NCBI GenBank assembly: GCA_009760855.2
Contig: WPIO01000008.1
Coordinates: 7,372,501 to 7,436,500, forward strand
From: Cristatella mucedo
Taxonomy: Eukaryota > Bryozoa > Phylactolaemata > Cristatellidae
Reading direction: 5' to 3'
DNA: 64,000 nt
Shown here: in pieces, positions 1 to 10,900 of the stretch
Numbering within the stretch: position 1 is the stretch's first letter
Layout of the letters: each line of letters starts with the position of its first letter
The notes under the pieces: model-generated
What the model was told of the DNA's origin: nothing
Database searches by the model: none
The model's input: only the letters and a program-made list of their open reading frames with translations
Translations under genes and position numbers: made by a program

Positions 1-138
1 AAGGCACTCGCCTCTCACTGCCAAGGTCGTCGGTTCGAGTCCTGTGCTGAGCAATCCCCTATTGCCCACGGCTTGCGGTGGTAATTGCCATTGAAGCTCT
101 TCTGAAGCTATATAAATGAGGCTGTGTAATCAGCTAAC
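1..138 (+). mobile_element. SINE-A copy, diverged, cut by window edge
   Basis: The segment carries the B-box-like GGTTCGAGTCC and then a body and tail resembling the better SINE-A copies (a GCTTGCGGTGGT-type block, then GAGGCTGTGTAATCAGCTA). The tRNA-like head is cut by the window edge. It is an old, diverged copy judged by comparison with copies at 272-448 and 1766-1940. Confidence 0.6.
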
Positions 139-271
139 GTTTAACCTTTAACTTTTAGTCATGGTGCTCTATCGGCAGAGTAGTCATATGTGGGCTCACT
201 GTAATAGTGGGGGTAGACAATGGTAGATGTTCACAGGTCATGCTCAGCTTGGCAGCAATGGTTCTTGGCTT

Positions 272-448
272 GGTGAGCCGTAATGGCTCACTAGGTAAGG
301 CGGTTGCTTTTCACGACCTCGGCCCCAAGGTCGTGGGTTCGAATCCTGCAGTGGGCGATCCTCTATCGCCACTACAAGCGGTGGTGATAGCCGTAAAGGC
401 TCTTCTGTCGCTATACAAAAAGAGGCTGTTCAATCAGCTAGTCTTTTT
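272..448 (+). mobile_element. SINE-A copy (tRNA-derived)
   Basis: The head is tRNA-like, with an A-box-like TGGCTCACTAGG and a B box GGTTCGAATCC, the internal RNA polymerase III promoter pattern. It is followed by a family-specific body (CGCCACTACAAGCGGTGGTG) and the tail AAAAAGAGGCTGTTCAATCAG. At least five other copies in this window share this layout. It is not a tRNA gene because the cloverleaf is not closed by a proper acceptor stem and the family body follows directly. Confidence 0.85.
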
Positions 449-944
449 TTTGGGTGCCCTCTTCCTCATTGGTACATTCGTACATTCCTCACGAGTAATA
501 AGGATGCGTCGATGCAGCTATAGTAGCTGAGCCAATGATGCTAGCTGCCAGAGGCTCACGGCCTACTCTCCCTGTCTGTCGTGCACCATGAGCCGCTGAC
601 GTATAGCTCTGCCGGTCTGCCACACTGCAACACTTGCCGAGTGATCATCGGTCAGCTGCGGTCGTTTGCATGCACATCATTGCAGGCACCTCACCGCTCA
701 CCCTTGGTCTTTGCTGGTGCCTTTGATGCCGATACATTCTGCAGCCTTGTCGCTCCATGAATCTGATTTCAAGCCGTGTGTGGCAATAGCTACGCTATGC
801 TATAGCCATATTTTGGTAGACTGTGTTGCGTGGCCAGTGGCGAAGCCAGGCAGAGGGCTGGGGGCATTTCCTCCAACCTACCTTTAGCGGGGCAGCGACC
901 TGACCCGTGCTGCCACTGTTTCTATGCCCTCTCACACAAATTAT
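449..944. other. No gene or repeat recognised
   Basis: Only short unsupported reading frames are present and no conserved protein motif or repeat family was seen between the SINE-A and SINE-B copies. Confidence 0.5.
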
Positions 945-1077
945 GTCCTACTGGTTAAGGTGCTCGCCTCGACCAAGGTCAAGATGAATATATTTGAGGA
1001 CCGAGGTCGTGGCTCGAGTCCTGAGGTATGTGTGAAGCGCCCGAATGGAGGTTGAGGTATATAGCACTATACAAATG

Positions 1078-1083
<6 letters not shown>
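945..1083 (+). mobile_element. SINE-B copy (tRNA-derived)
   Basis: The head has an A-box-like CTGGTTAAGGTGCTCGCC and a B-box-like GGCTCGAGTCC. The tail AAGCGCCCGAATGGAG leads into CACTATACAAATGAATTA. The copy contains about 25 extra bases between the boxes relative to the copy at 10074, and it ends at a (TA)n run. Confidence 0.75.

Positions 1084-1117
<34 letters not shown>
1078..1117. repeat. (TA)n microsatellite
   Basis: About 40 bp of alternating TA directly follow the SINE-B tail, so the run probably grew from the element's ATTATATA end. Confidence 0.95.
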
Positions 1118-1120
<3 letters not shown>

Positions 1121-1765
1121 TTATATACTCTTTCACTCGATGAGCAACCGCCGAGTTCTGTCGAATAAACACTTTGACTGTTTACTATAATTTTTTTATT
1201 ACTTTCGGGTCTTGTCCCCTACATGAAAATCTTGCTGGTCTCGCCCCAGTAAAAAATCCTGGCTCCGCCTGTGAGTGGCTGTGTGCTTTTGAGCCTTTGG
1301 TTAACTCAGCCCATTATTGTCATAAATTAATTTGCATCGTTCTTAATTGCACGTGTTATTCTAGCCTGTCCAGCATCGAGCTTGCTTTGGTGTCAATGAT
1401 CTAGCATGCTTTGTCAGCATCATGCATAGTTGCCATGTTTGGTTTATCTTATTTGCTTTGTAGATGTGTCACTCCCGTCGGCTACTTAGGGGTGGATAGC
1501 ATCGTAAAGCTAGGTTTGCAGTGCATGGAAAATGTGAGTATGCACAGGGCTAGTGGCATGTAAGTGCACATTTCACCAGTCAGTAGCTCTGCCCGGCTAA
1601 CAATTTCTTTGTGAACGCAGCACAGTGAACATGTCAACTAGTCGCACAGCCCAGCTGCTGGCCACAGCTTGTGTGCCACAGCTGACTGCTAGCAAAAAGG
1701 CAAATAATAAAGTGCATACATCCTAGAAGTAAGTAGCTAGGCAGTCATACAGAAAGCAGCTTCAT
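1118..1765. other. No gene recognised
   Basis: Short reading frames only, with no conserved domain and no repeat family identified. Confidence 0.5.
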
Positions 1766-1940
1766 TGATGATGAGCCGTGATGGCACACTAGGTAAGGCG
1801 GTTGCTTTCATGACCTCGGTCCCGAAGTCGTGGGTTCGATTCCTGTGGTGGGCGATCCTTTATCGCCACTGCAAGCGGTGGTGATAGCCGTCAAGGCACT
1901 TCTGTCGCTATACAAAAAGAGGCTGTTTAAGCAGCTAGAA
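1766..1940 (+). mobile_element. SINE-A copy
   Basis: Near-consensus copy: GAGCCGTGATGGCACACTAG (A-box region), GGTTCGATTCC (B box), CGCCACTGCAAGCGGTGGTG body, and the tail AAAAAGAGGCTGTTTAAGCAG. Together with the oppositely oriented copy at 2098-2277 it forms a long inverted repeat. Confidence 0.88.
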
Positions 1941-2097
1941 TTTAAGCAACCAGCAAGAGGTGAGCATTGTTGTGTTTACATATTGACTGCATCTGTTTGC
2001 ATTTTTTTCATGAAGCAGCTTGGGCACCTGTGGCTTTCTTGGGGGTGGCAGGTGGCTAACCTTTTGAGAGCTCAGATCCGGTATAGATAAAAAAATC

Positions 2098-2277
2098 CTA
2101 GCTGATTGAACAGCCTCTTTTTGTATAGCGACAGAAGAGCCTTTACGGCTATCACCACCGCTTGCAGTGGCGATAAAGAATCGCCCACCGCAGGAATCGA
2201 ACCCCCCCACCTCGGGACCGAGGTCGTGAAAGCAACCGCCTTACCTGGTGTGCCATCACGGCTCACCAGCACGCACA
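2098..2277 (-). mobile_element. SINE-A copy, inverted
   Basis: Reverse-complement SINE-A. Read on the + strand it starts with the tail complement (TAGCTGATTGAACAGCCTC), then the GCGGTGGTG body complement, then GGAATCGAACC (B-box complement) and the A-box complement near 2260. It faces the copy at 1766-1940 across about 157 bp. Confidence 0.88.
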
Positions 2278-2926
2278 AGGACCAGCCTGATACACTGTGG
2301 AAGCCCAATGACGTCTTTAGCACCTGAAATTTAATGATTTTGTGGTTGCAACTGTTTTGAACTGGTAGACTATGTTGTGCCTAGGAGTTTGCAAGCATCC
2401 TAATTTCGTATAATCCAGCAACATGGCCACAATTTTTATGCTCATGTGAATTTAAGCACCTAAATAAAGTCACTGAACATTGCTGTGGCACTGTCTACTG
2501 AAAGTTGCTGCAACTTCGACCTTTACCGTCAGCCACAGTTGCCATTCTCCTATAGCTACGTGCGACCGACCGTGCCAATGTGACAAACATTTAAACATGG
2601 CTTTAAACATCGAAAGCTTGTCAACGAGCCAGGCAACAAGACTTGCCTTCAGAAATTTAAAGGTTTGCAAGTAAAATTTGGGAAATTTTGCAAGTGCCCA
2701 CTGTGGATATTGACATTTTCGTGTGTTAGGATAATCTGTTCAGGTTGTATGGCCTCACTCGGCAGATTGCCACGATTTCATAATTCAGCTGGTAGTATTT
2801 GTTTTAAGCTGGTCTTGCAGTGACCAGCACACTGCCTTGGTACTAGATGTGAGCTGGCATCCCCAGCAATAGTCAACCGGAAATTGGCATTGTGAAATGA
2901 AGTCACCGTGCCCTCTTAATCTGTGA
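2278..2926. other. No gene recognised
   Basis: AT-leaning DNA with short frames on both strands. I looked here for upstream astacin exons and found none with a recognisable motif. Confidence 0.5.
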
Positions 2927-3886
2927 ATAATAATAATAATAATAATATTGCACTTGATAAAGCGCCCTCAGAGAACTTAATCTCTTTCTAGGCGCTTTAC
3001 ATTTGCTGCAAAGTGATACGCAATAGAATAGTAAGTAAAATCATGCTTGAAAAACAAACAAAATGAATAACATGTTTAGGGGTTACATGCACTGGGTCAG
3101 CATGCAAATGTGGTTAGTGGCAGCATGCACAGTGTCAGCACGCATAAGCACATCGAGGACGAATCACAAGGACTCACTAAATGCTGTCCTAAATAGGTGT
3201 GTTTTTAAGTTTCTTTTAAATGTGGTCAGGTCAGGGGATGTTCTGATGCAGGTCGGGAGGGAGTTCCAGGCTGTGGGAGCATACGAGCTAAATGCACGGT
3301 CTCCAAAGGATTTAAGGTTTGTACGAGGTATTTCTAGACTGTTGGATTCAGAAAAGCGAGTGGTACGATGCTTTGCCTGATGGGGTAGTATATCTGAAAG
3401 ATAGGCTGGAGCCATAGAATGAAGAGACCTAAAAGTGAGCGACAAAACCTTGAAGTCAATCCGTTGCTTGACTGGTAACCAGTGCAGGTCGGCAAGAAGT
3501 GGAGTAATGTGGCAACTGCGATGCTCACGACAGACAAGCCTAGCTGCAGAGCTTTGCACCAGCTGCAATCGCCTGATCGCACATGCTGGTAGGCCAGTAA
3601 GCAGTAAGTTGCAGAAGTCGAGACGAGATGTCACGAATGCATGGACCAACTTGGACGTGGTATCCTTATCTAAACAAGCCCTAATTTTAGCAATGTTATG
3701 AAGCTGAAAATAGGCTGATTTGAGTGTGGAGCTGATGTGGTCGTCTAACGAGAGGTCGCTTTGGAATATGACACCTAGATTTCGAGCTGATTCAACTGGG
3801 AATATGCTGGCAGAGCCAGTTTTGAAAGTCAGCCTTTCCAATTTCTGAATAACACTAGGTTTGCCCATAACTAGTAAGTTAGTTTT
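2927..3886 (-). mobile_element. LINE-A copy, 5' truncated
   Basis: Minus-strand non-LTR retrotransposon remnant. From its 5' side (high coordinate) a single open frame to the stop at 3164 encodes about 238 residues typical of the region after the reverse-transcriptase core in L2/CR1-like elements: a KTNLLVMG block, SRLDFCN, GLPACAIRRLQLVQ, CHITPLLADLHWLPVKQRID and a W.SLPT segment. The 3' UTR holds the conserved GCGCC...GGCGC hairpin and an (AAT)n tail (read on +) at 2927. The copy begins after the catalytic motif and so cannot encode a complete polymerase. It is one of the best-preserved frames of the family here. Confidence 0.9.
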
Positions 3887-4129
3887 ATGAAGGCGGCATG
3901 CTTGTAGGGCCAAGGCTGTGGCTACCGTGGGCTGGGGGTGAGGCCGACTTTAAGCATGGCCTCCTCCTCTCAGCTCTCATTGCCCAAGGGTCACTCCTGA
4001 ACGGGCGGTTCTGTGCGATTAGCCACCATCGTGGGATTGCAGGTTCTCGGAAAATGCACCAAGCCACGTCAATTCAGCCATTTCAAGGGGCCACCATGAG
4101 CAGGATTGCTGTGTGTGTGTGTTCATGAG

Positions 4130-4660
4130 TAACATATGTTGAGATGGAGTGTTGTCTATAGCGCACTCGTAGCCAAAGTGGCGTTTGATATGCATATCAA
4201 AGCCAACGGTCTTTGTCTCACACGACTACGGGGAGCTGAGAAGCATAGCAAAGTCAAGACAGTTGCGGAAGTTAATAAATCGCATGGAAGTAGCAGAGTT
4301 GTACGGCTGGAAAGGATACACCGAACCGAGGGCGGTGGAAGGAAAGAGTCGCAGCATCAGAATCATAGGAGCCAGTTCACTGCCTAGCACTCGGAGTGCA
4401 AAAGCTCTTGTTGTCAACAGTTTTTAAGTGAAAAAACAGAACAGCTAATTCATTGTCCTGTCATTACATTAATGCTTGACGAGGCTGACAAGCATGAAGC
4501 AGTTTAGCTAGATACAGAGGAGTCGAGAAGCCACTCCGATGGGCCTTGCGGGTTCAAGAGAAGAAATATGAGAACTAAGAGAAGAATAAGTCTTAGGAGA
4601 AATTTTGCTCTGTAAATCCATCGATCAATGGGAAGCCGATGCAGCTCCTTTTACATAGCA
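4130..4660 (-). mobile_element. LINE-B copy, diverged
   Basis: It resembles the LINE-B 3' part at 24395-24897: TATAGCGCACTCGTAGCC, then the CAACGGTCTTTGTCTCACAC and GAGAAGCATAGCA blocks, then GCTAATTCATTGTCC further 5'. Many substitutions and indels leave no intact frame. It lies just upstream of the first recognised astacin exon. Confidence 0.6.
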
Positions 4661-4846
4661 GATGCGCGACTGAATTTGTTTGATTCAAAGACCAAGCTTA
4701 GCACATTAAGTGTTATATGCATAGCTTTTTTTTGTTGTGCAGCATGTAGTGCTGCAGCTGCAGCAATGAGCGCTGCCCGTTTTCGTTTGCACGCGACTTG
4801 CGGTGAGGCCTCTTCTAGCCCGATGCGCCATTTGCACACCTTGCAG

Positions 4847-4924
4847 CTGAGAAGCGTCATTCACGAGCTGGGTCACGTGCTCGGCCTGGATCACGAGCAC
4901 CAGCACCCGGACAGGCAGCTGACG
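4847..4924 (+). CDS. Astacin exon with zinc-binding motif
   Basis: A 78-nt exon encoding 26 residues, bounded by the acceptor ACACCTTGCAG and the donor GTGTGT. It reads LRSVIHELGHVLGL and then DHEHQHPDRQLT, the HExxHxxGxxHE signature that binds the catalytic zinc. Phase 0 on both sides. It has QLT where astacins usually have a slightly longer D.Y..I segment, about two residues shorter than typical. Confidence 0.87.
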
Positions 4925-7900
4925 GTGTGTAGCTGCAGACTTATCGCTAGAATCTCCTTTGCCGGGCTGCTTCGCAGGGTGCTCGGCTCTCGGCTGCAGT
5001 TGTGCAATGGCTGCTGACATCCTAGGCCAATGCATCAGTGCGGATTGCTCATCGCAAGAGCAAGCTGCCTCGATGCTCACCCAGTAACGCATAGTTTTCA
5101 GATTTATAAGGAAAACGTGGTCTTCGAAATGCTGCCCTTCTTCGATGCGTTCAACAGGACTTCTGTCAATACATTTGGCATTCCGTACGACCCGCTTAGC
5201 ATCATGCACTATGGAAGCAAAGTGAGTGCATGTACCAAACAGCACCGGCTTGCCGTATTACCTGAGGCCGGCCAATCTCACTAGAGTTTGAGTATTACTC
5301 ATTTTTTTGCAGTCCCTGTGTTATTTGAGTTCCACACAGCCACTGCAGCGATGGGCACGTATTGGTTGCTGCATCGTTTAGATTGACGCTCCTGGCACCC
5401 ACGAGACTGGCATCTCACGGGTGCTGCTATAAAGCTACTTCATCCAGTTATGAGAGCAGTGAGACTGTGTCGATACCTTCAACCTTTAGCTAGTGTGAGA
5501 GAGGATTTGTCAAAGAGCAGTGAAGATGACAACTCTTGGTCGAGGCATTGATCAAGAGAGGCGCTGATGTAGATTTCATTGAAAAAGAAAAAGCAGAATC
5601 CCATCATATTCCCATCGATTGGAGGGCTAAGTAAAGGCAAATCTGGGAGCAAATCTCACTACTTCCACGAACACCCGAATGGGCGTTGAGGGTTATCTCC
5701 CTCAAGTTCAGGATTGGTTCATCTAGCATCACTCTAGTGACGTCTGCCTGAAATCTGGGCATACTATTTCAAAACGATTTGTCATGTGATGAGCATACGG
5801 CCTCCGCTGTGAAGTTGACCTACTTTAAGCTAAGGAGCATTGATGGAATCATGGCCTGCTTAGCCGGCAGTACGACAGCCAAACTATTTCACGAGTTTTT
5901 ATCTAGATTATTGTATCTGTCTTGATTACTGCAATTCCCTTATTTGGGACTCCTGGGGTGTGCCCTTAAACGTCTGCAGCTGATGCAAACCCAGCAGCTC
6001 GGTTGGTCTGTCATTAACGGCATACTTGCCATATCACAGCACTTCTGCAGGAGCTTCACTGGCTCCCTATCAAGCATCAAATCAATTTCAAGATCTTTAA
6101 TCTGGCTTACAGGGCACTTTACTTGCTAGCACCAACCTACCTGTCCGACCTTGCTGCCTCGTGGGTGCTGCACTGGTATCACGGCTCCTCGGCTGCCACT
6201 CTTCTAGCTGCTAATCGCACTATAGAGCAATCAATCTTTTAGTGATTTGACCATGAGTACGTAAGCATCATAAGTCTGGAACTAGTGGCCGGCTTCTGTC
6301 CCCATCTGGATTGACTTTGCTTCATTTAAGTGTCAGCTAAAGAAGCATCTCTTTTGTTCTGCCTTCCCCACGTTCTGGTGAGCTTAACTTTTTGTTTTGG
6401 TGTGTGATTTCCATGCTTTCTCGTGCATGATTGAATGCATGTTATTGAACAGGGTTCCTACTAAACACCGGTCCAGAGCATCTTCTTTTTTGCTATTTCA
6501 TGTTGGTCTAAGCTTGATACTTACATGCTTTTTGCATACCTTGCTTGTCGTTATAAATTTGGATATTGCTTCTCTTGAAGCAAGTTGAGAAGCACCGGCT
6601 TAGAGATTTGGTTCACTTTTGGTTCTATACAAGCGACTTATTATTATTATTGCCATTAAAGACAAGTGTGACTTTATTATGTCGAGTACTCACTGTGCGG
6701 CAGTTTAGTGGCCATCCTCATACGTTGACGGGATGGCAGTAAAGTCGTGAGGCTTGTCTGTTGTCTGGATTATAAAGACAGCTTGACAAACATCGACCGG
6801 GTGCTATCAGCTGACGGTTCACTGCAGCTCACCGTGAAAGACCTCCTAGGAGTTAGAGAAGAAAATGCTGTCACATTCACTTGACACTGCAATGGCCGAT
6901 TTGTGGTTGTTCTGTGTAGAAAGCAGGGCATCAGAGGCTCCATGTCCGGTTTAGGTTGCAGATAATGGATAATCTGGTCCTCCCACGTAAGTCATCCTGT
7001 CCTTGCCCGGAGATAGTCGTTGATGCAGCTGAAGGCGTACGTTTTAAATCGACTTTCATTTTTACTCAGAAGATGCTGCCGAAGTCGAAAAATGCTATAT
7101 CGTATGTCTGCTAGAGGGAGACTTCATAGAGAGACTGCTTGCACATGCTAGACATGCTCCTCGGCACCCAGACTTTGCACTGCCCTGTGTTTGCAGCTAT
7201 TTTACCAGAACCTCTTAAGTATTCGGCAACTGAAGTGAGTAAAAGTACAGTTTGGCTACTGTGCCTAATGTAGATTGGAGAAAGTGTACTTCCTTCTGCA
7301 GTCACCCTGGTTTGGCCCAGGGGTAATGATGCTTGCCTTTAACCACCACCAAGATTGCTGGCTCGATCCCTGTGACATTTGTAAAGCACCTGGATAGAGA
7401 TTAATTTCTTTTGGGGCATCACGCAAATGAATTATATATTATATTTGGTGTTTCTAGGCACGAACCTTGAGTACACATACCATTGAAAGACCATAAGCGG
7501 CTTCGTGCAGAAAAAACCAAGCTCGAGTCTTCCGGTAGTGCTCGTGTATGCATGCACATTCGGACATGCTGCACCGAGCAAACTGGGGTCTCCTGATGCT
7601 AGCAGTGCGCATTTTTGGTAACCCTGACCTGCAATGAATGTAGCCCTAGCAAATGGCTACTGGCAGCCAATCATGCCCTCTTTCCCTATAAACATCTGCA
7701 AGCCGATCGGCTCTTCCAGTAACCGTTGTCGCTGTAAAAGGGCTTCGACCTGTCTGTGCTTTGACGATGCCCTTTTTTGTTCTTCTTTTTGTTCTTCTCT
7801 TTTTTGTTCCTTCTTTGCTCTAGCGATCTCACCTTCAAAGCTAGAATGGATGCGCCTATCTGTTTTACTGTGTTTGACAGTGGCTGTGGTAGTGGAAGCA

Positions 7901-10900
7901 TCGAAAGACGAGCGAGTTGCACGAAGCAAAGGGCATGGGGGTCAGAAGGCAAAGAGGTCAAGCGTTTCGGCCACATGATTAAAATCTATATGGTTTTCAA
8001 ACCTGCATTCCTTTGATTACCGTCGGCATCTCGAAGATGATAAGAAAAGCTTTTTTTGATATACTTTCCGAAGATGCACCAGCATAACACCAGATTACGG
8101 CTTGGTCGAAACGTTCGATTGCATCCCTCGGAGCAACCTCGAGGAGTGGTCGCAGTTGGCGTCTCCCACTAGGTCAAGGTTTGGTGGCTCCTCTGTGGTT
8201 CGTTATTATCGATATCTGAAACACCACAGTCAGCCTCTGCGCTAATGCAAGGCACGACTTTTCCCCTGGCAGCATGCAGCCTAGCATCCATCTCATCCAT
8301 CCATCTCATCCATCCATCTTATCCATCCATCCTGCTGCTTAGGGCTGATTGGCACCGGCTGACTGGCAGAGCAGCACCTGCTGTGCTGCTCTCGAATCGT
8401 GCTGTCTCTGCAACGTTTCTCACTCGTAGGCTTTCTCCAGGAACGGGCAGCCGACGATGAAATACAACAATACCGTCATCAACGCGCTCATGGGCTGGAC
8501 AAACAGCCCTTCTTCTTTGTCCGACATCCCCGCCGTCCGTCAGCTCTACGGCTGCGTAAGTCTGGTCATGCAACTGATTCTGGATATGGGAAGCTGGAGC
8601 TGCCACACGATCGGCTTCGGCAGTACCCGTGCCACTCGATCTCTGCAGCAGCACTTGCTAACCGTGATGTCGAGCTCTGTGTGTGCAGTTAGACCAGGGG
8701 CAGAGGGAGGGGGAGTGTGTGACAGCTGGGTGGCACCCACTTTGTCTAGCAGCCATTGTCCTTCACCTTTGCTGGTCACGCCCACAAGCCGTCTGATAGT
8801 CTACGTCGGCCAATAGGCAAGAATGTAAGCTTTTTCTTCTAAAGAGTGCAGTTCTGATATCTCTGTTGCCATACCTGTTGCCTCTAGAGTTAGCTGTTCA
8901 TGGTAGAAGATCTTGGCTTTGCATTTGTAAGGTTACACCGAACGTCGATCCGGCTCTGATTGGTAGTGAATCACACTAGATTGCCGTACTCCTGCTTTGG
9001 GGTAGACTTATATTCATGCATTATGTTATAGTTGTAGCTTGCATGCAGGATGTCGTTGGTTCTGTTGGTATTTTCTTTGACCCGTTCAACTGTGTAGCCT
9101 ACCCAATGCAGCAGGCTGCAATCTGATTCAGATTGCATCATGATACCTGAATGTGTACATCATGCCAAATGGCATCGAGCATGTTCATGCTCGATGTCGG
9201 ACCTCAGCTTTCGGTGTGACACGCTGTCTTGCCGTTTCTAGCCACAAGACAGCCCTCTTCCGAATTATGGCATAGGTTAGTATCGTCATCACATAGTGGC
9301 CGTCAGAGCGGCGGGTCACGTGCAGCGGCTGCAGTGCCGACTCCGGCACGTGTTCGTGGCCGATTTACCTCTCTGAACAAGATCAATTGTACCTTTCCAG
9401 AGTGCAAAGACTACGATCAGAACTGTGCTAGGATTGGTTCAAACATTTGCACAATTACACCCGACTGGGCCGCATCAACGTGCCTTGTGACATGCGGTCT
9501 CTGCAGCAATGTTGGCGACTTGATTGGTAAGTGCATCGGCTGTGTGGTCATAGATATACATGGATATCTATAAAGAGGCATATGATAGATATGGAGGCTT
9601 AATCTACTTTAAGACAATCGTCTCTGTCGTTTGAATTTCTGTAGCATGCATCCAATGGGTGAAGACGGATCAGCATTTGTTACACGTTTGGTGGTCCAAG
9701 ACCACTTGACCACTTCAGAAAGGCTCACTAGGGGGACCTAGGTTTGCTCAGAGAAGTGGAGTCACCGTGAAACAGGTGCGCTTGCCATCATAGTTCAATA
9801 CTCCTGGCTCCTCCATACCTAGCTGAACTGCTGCACCAGTTCAGTCTCCTCGTACCCTCAGGTGAACAATAAATGAACAATGAATAATAAATGAACAATA
9901 TGAATAATAAATTAGCTGTGCCATGTCTCCGCCTAAAGACCGTTGGCGACAGGAGCTTTGCTCTGCAGGTCTCAAGACTGCGAAACTAAATTCCACAGTG
10001 CGCAACGACATCTACTCTCCTGCTGCCGATTATGGCACATCCTTTCCAGCGGTCCTGAGCTGCTACTTCCAAGCTAGCTGGTTTGGTCCAGCGGTTAAGG
10101 TGCTCGCCCCGACCAAGGTCTGACTGAGATCGTGGGCTCGAGCCCGAGGCACATGTGAAACGCCTGAATAGAGATCAAGTTCTCTTGGGGTGCTATACAA
10201 ATTATTTATATATTTACTCACTACCTCAACTGCCCTCCTGACTCGGCTATGCTTCTCACTTTCTCTTTGTTGTGTGAAACGAAGTCTGTTGGCCACCGAA
10301 TGCACACCGAAAGCCGCCCTGGCTCTGAGTGTGCTATAGAAAACTCTCCTGCATAGCACACGCTTAGTCTCTGTGGAGTTACAGACGGAGATACACTGCA
10401 TTACATTACCAGGAATTCACTAAGGAGATGCTGAATCTTTCTTCATCTGGTTTGCAAGTAATGAGCTCAGGCTTTACTTTGAGCTTACGTCCTAGTGCCA
10501 TCAATCAAAGTAAATAGGCAGCTAACTGCTTGGAGACGATCTGTATGCATGGGACACTGATAGTAACTGATGGCAGGTGGGGCAGACCTGTCGACAGAAA
10601 GAGGCGTATCCTGAAGGAGGAAGAATCAGAAAGGCTGGATGGAGGATCGGGAAGCTAGCGGAAGTAGAGCGAGCTGTGTCGTCCGCCTGCTGTTCGACCT
10701 TGCATTCATCATAGCGACGTCAGCAAATCGAGCTCGAGTTTCTGCAATGATTTCAAAGATCCGCATGGTGACCAGATTCAAGCTCTGCCTTTTTTATGCC
10801 GCCACCTACCTCTTGTCGAGTGCAGGCATCTTGTCTGTCATATCAGCATATGGTCACTGGCGCCGAGCCATATGTTCGACCGTGCTTGAATGCCCGACCC

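Noticed and set aside
272-448. tRNA gene calls at SINE-A and SINE-B heads
   Set aside because: The A/B boxes are good, but the heads lack a closed acceptor stem and each continues into a shared family body and tail, so they are SINEs.
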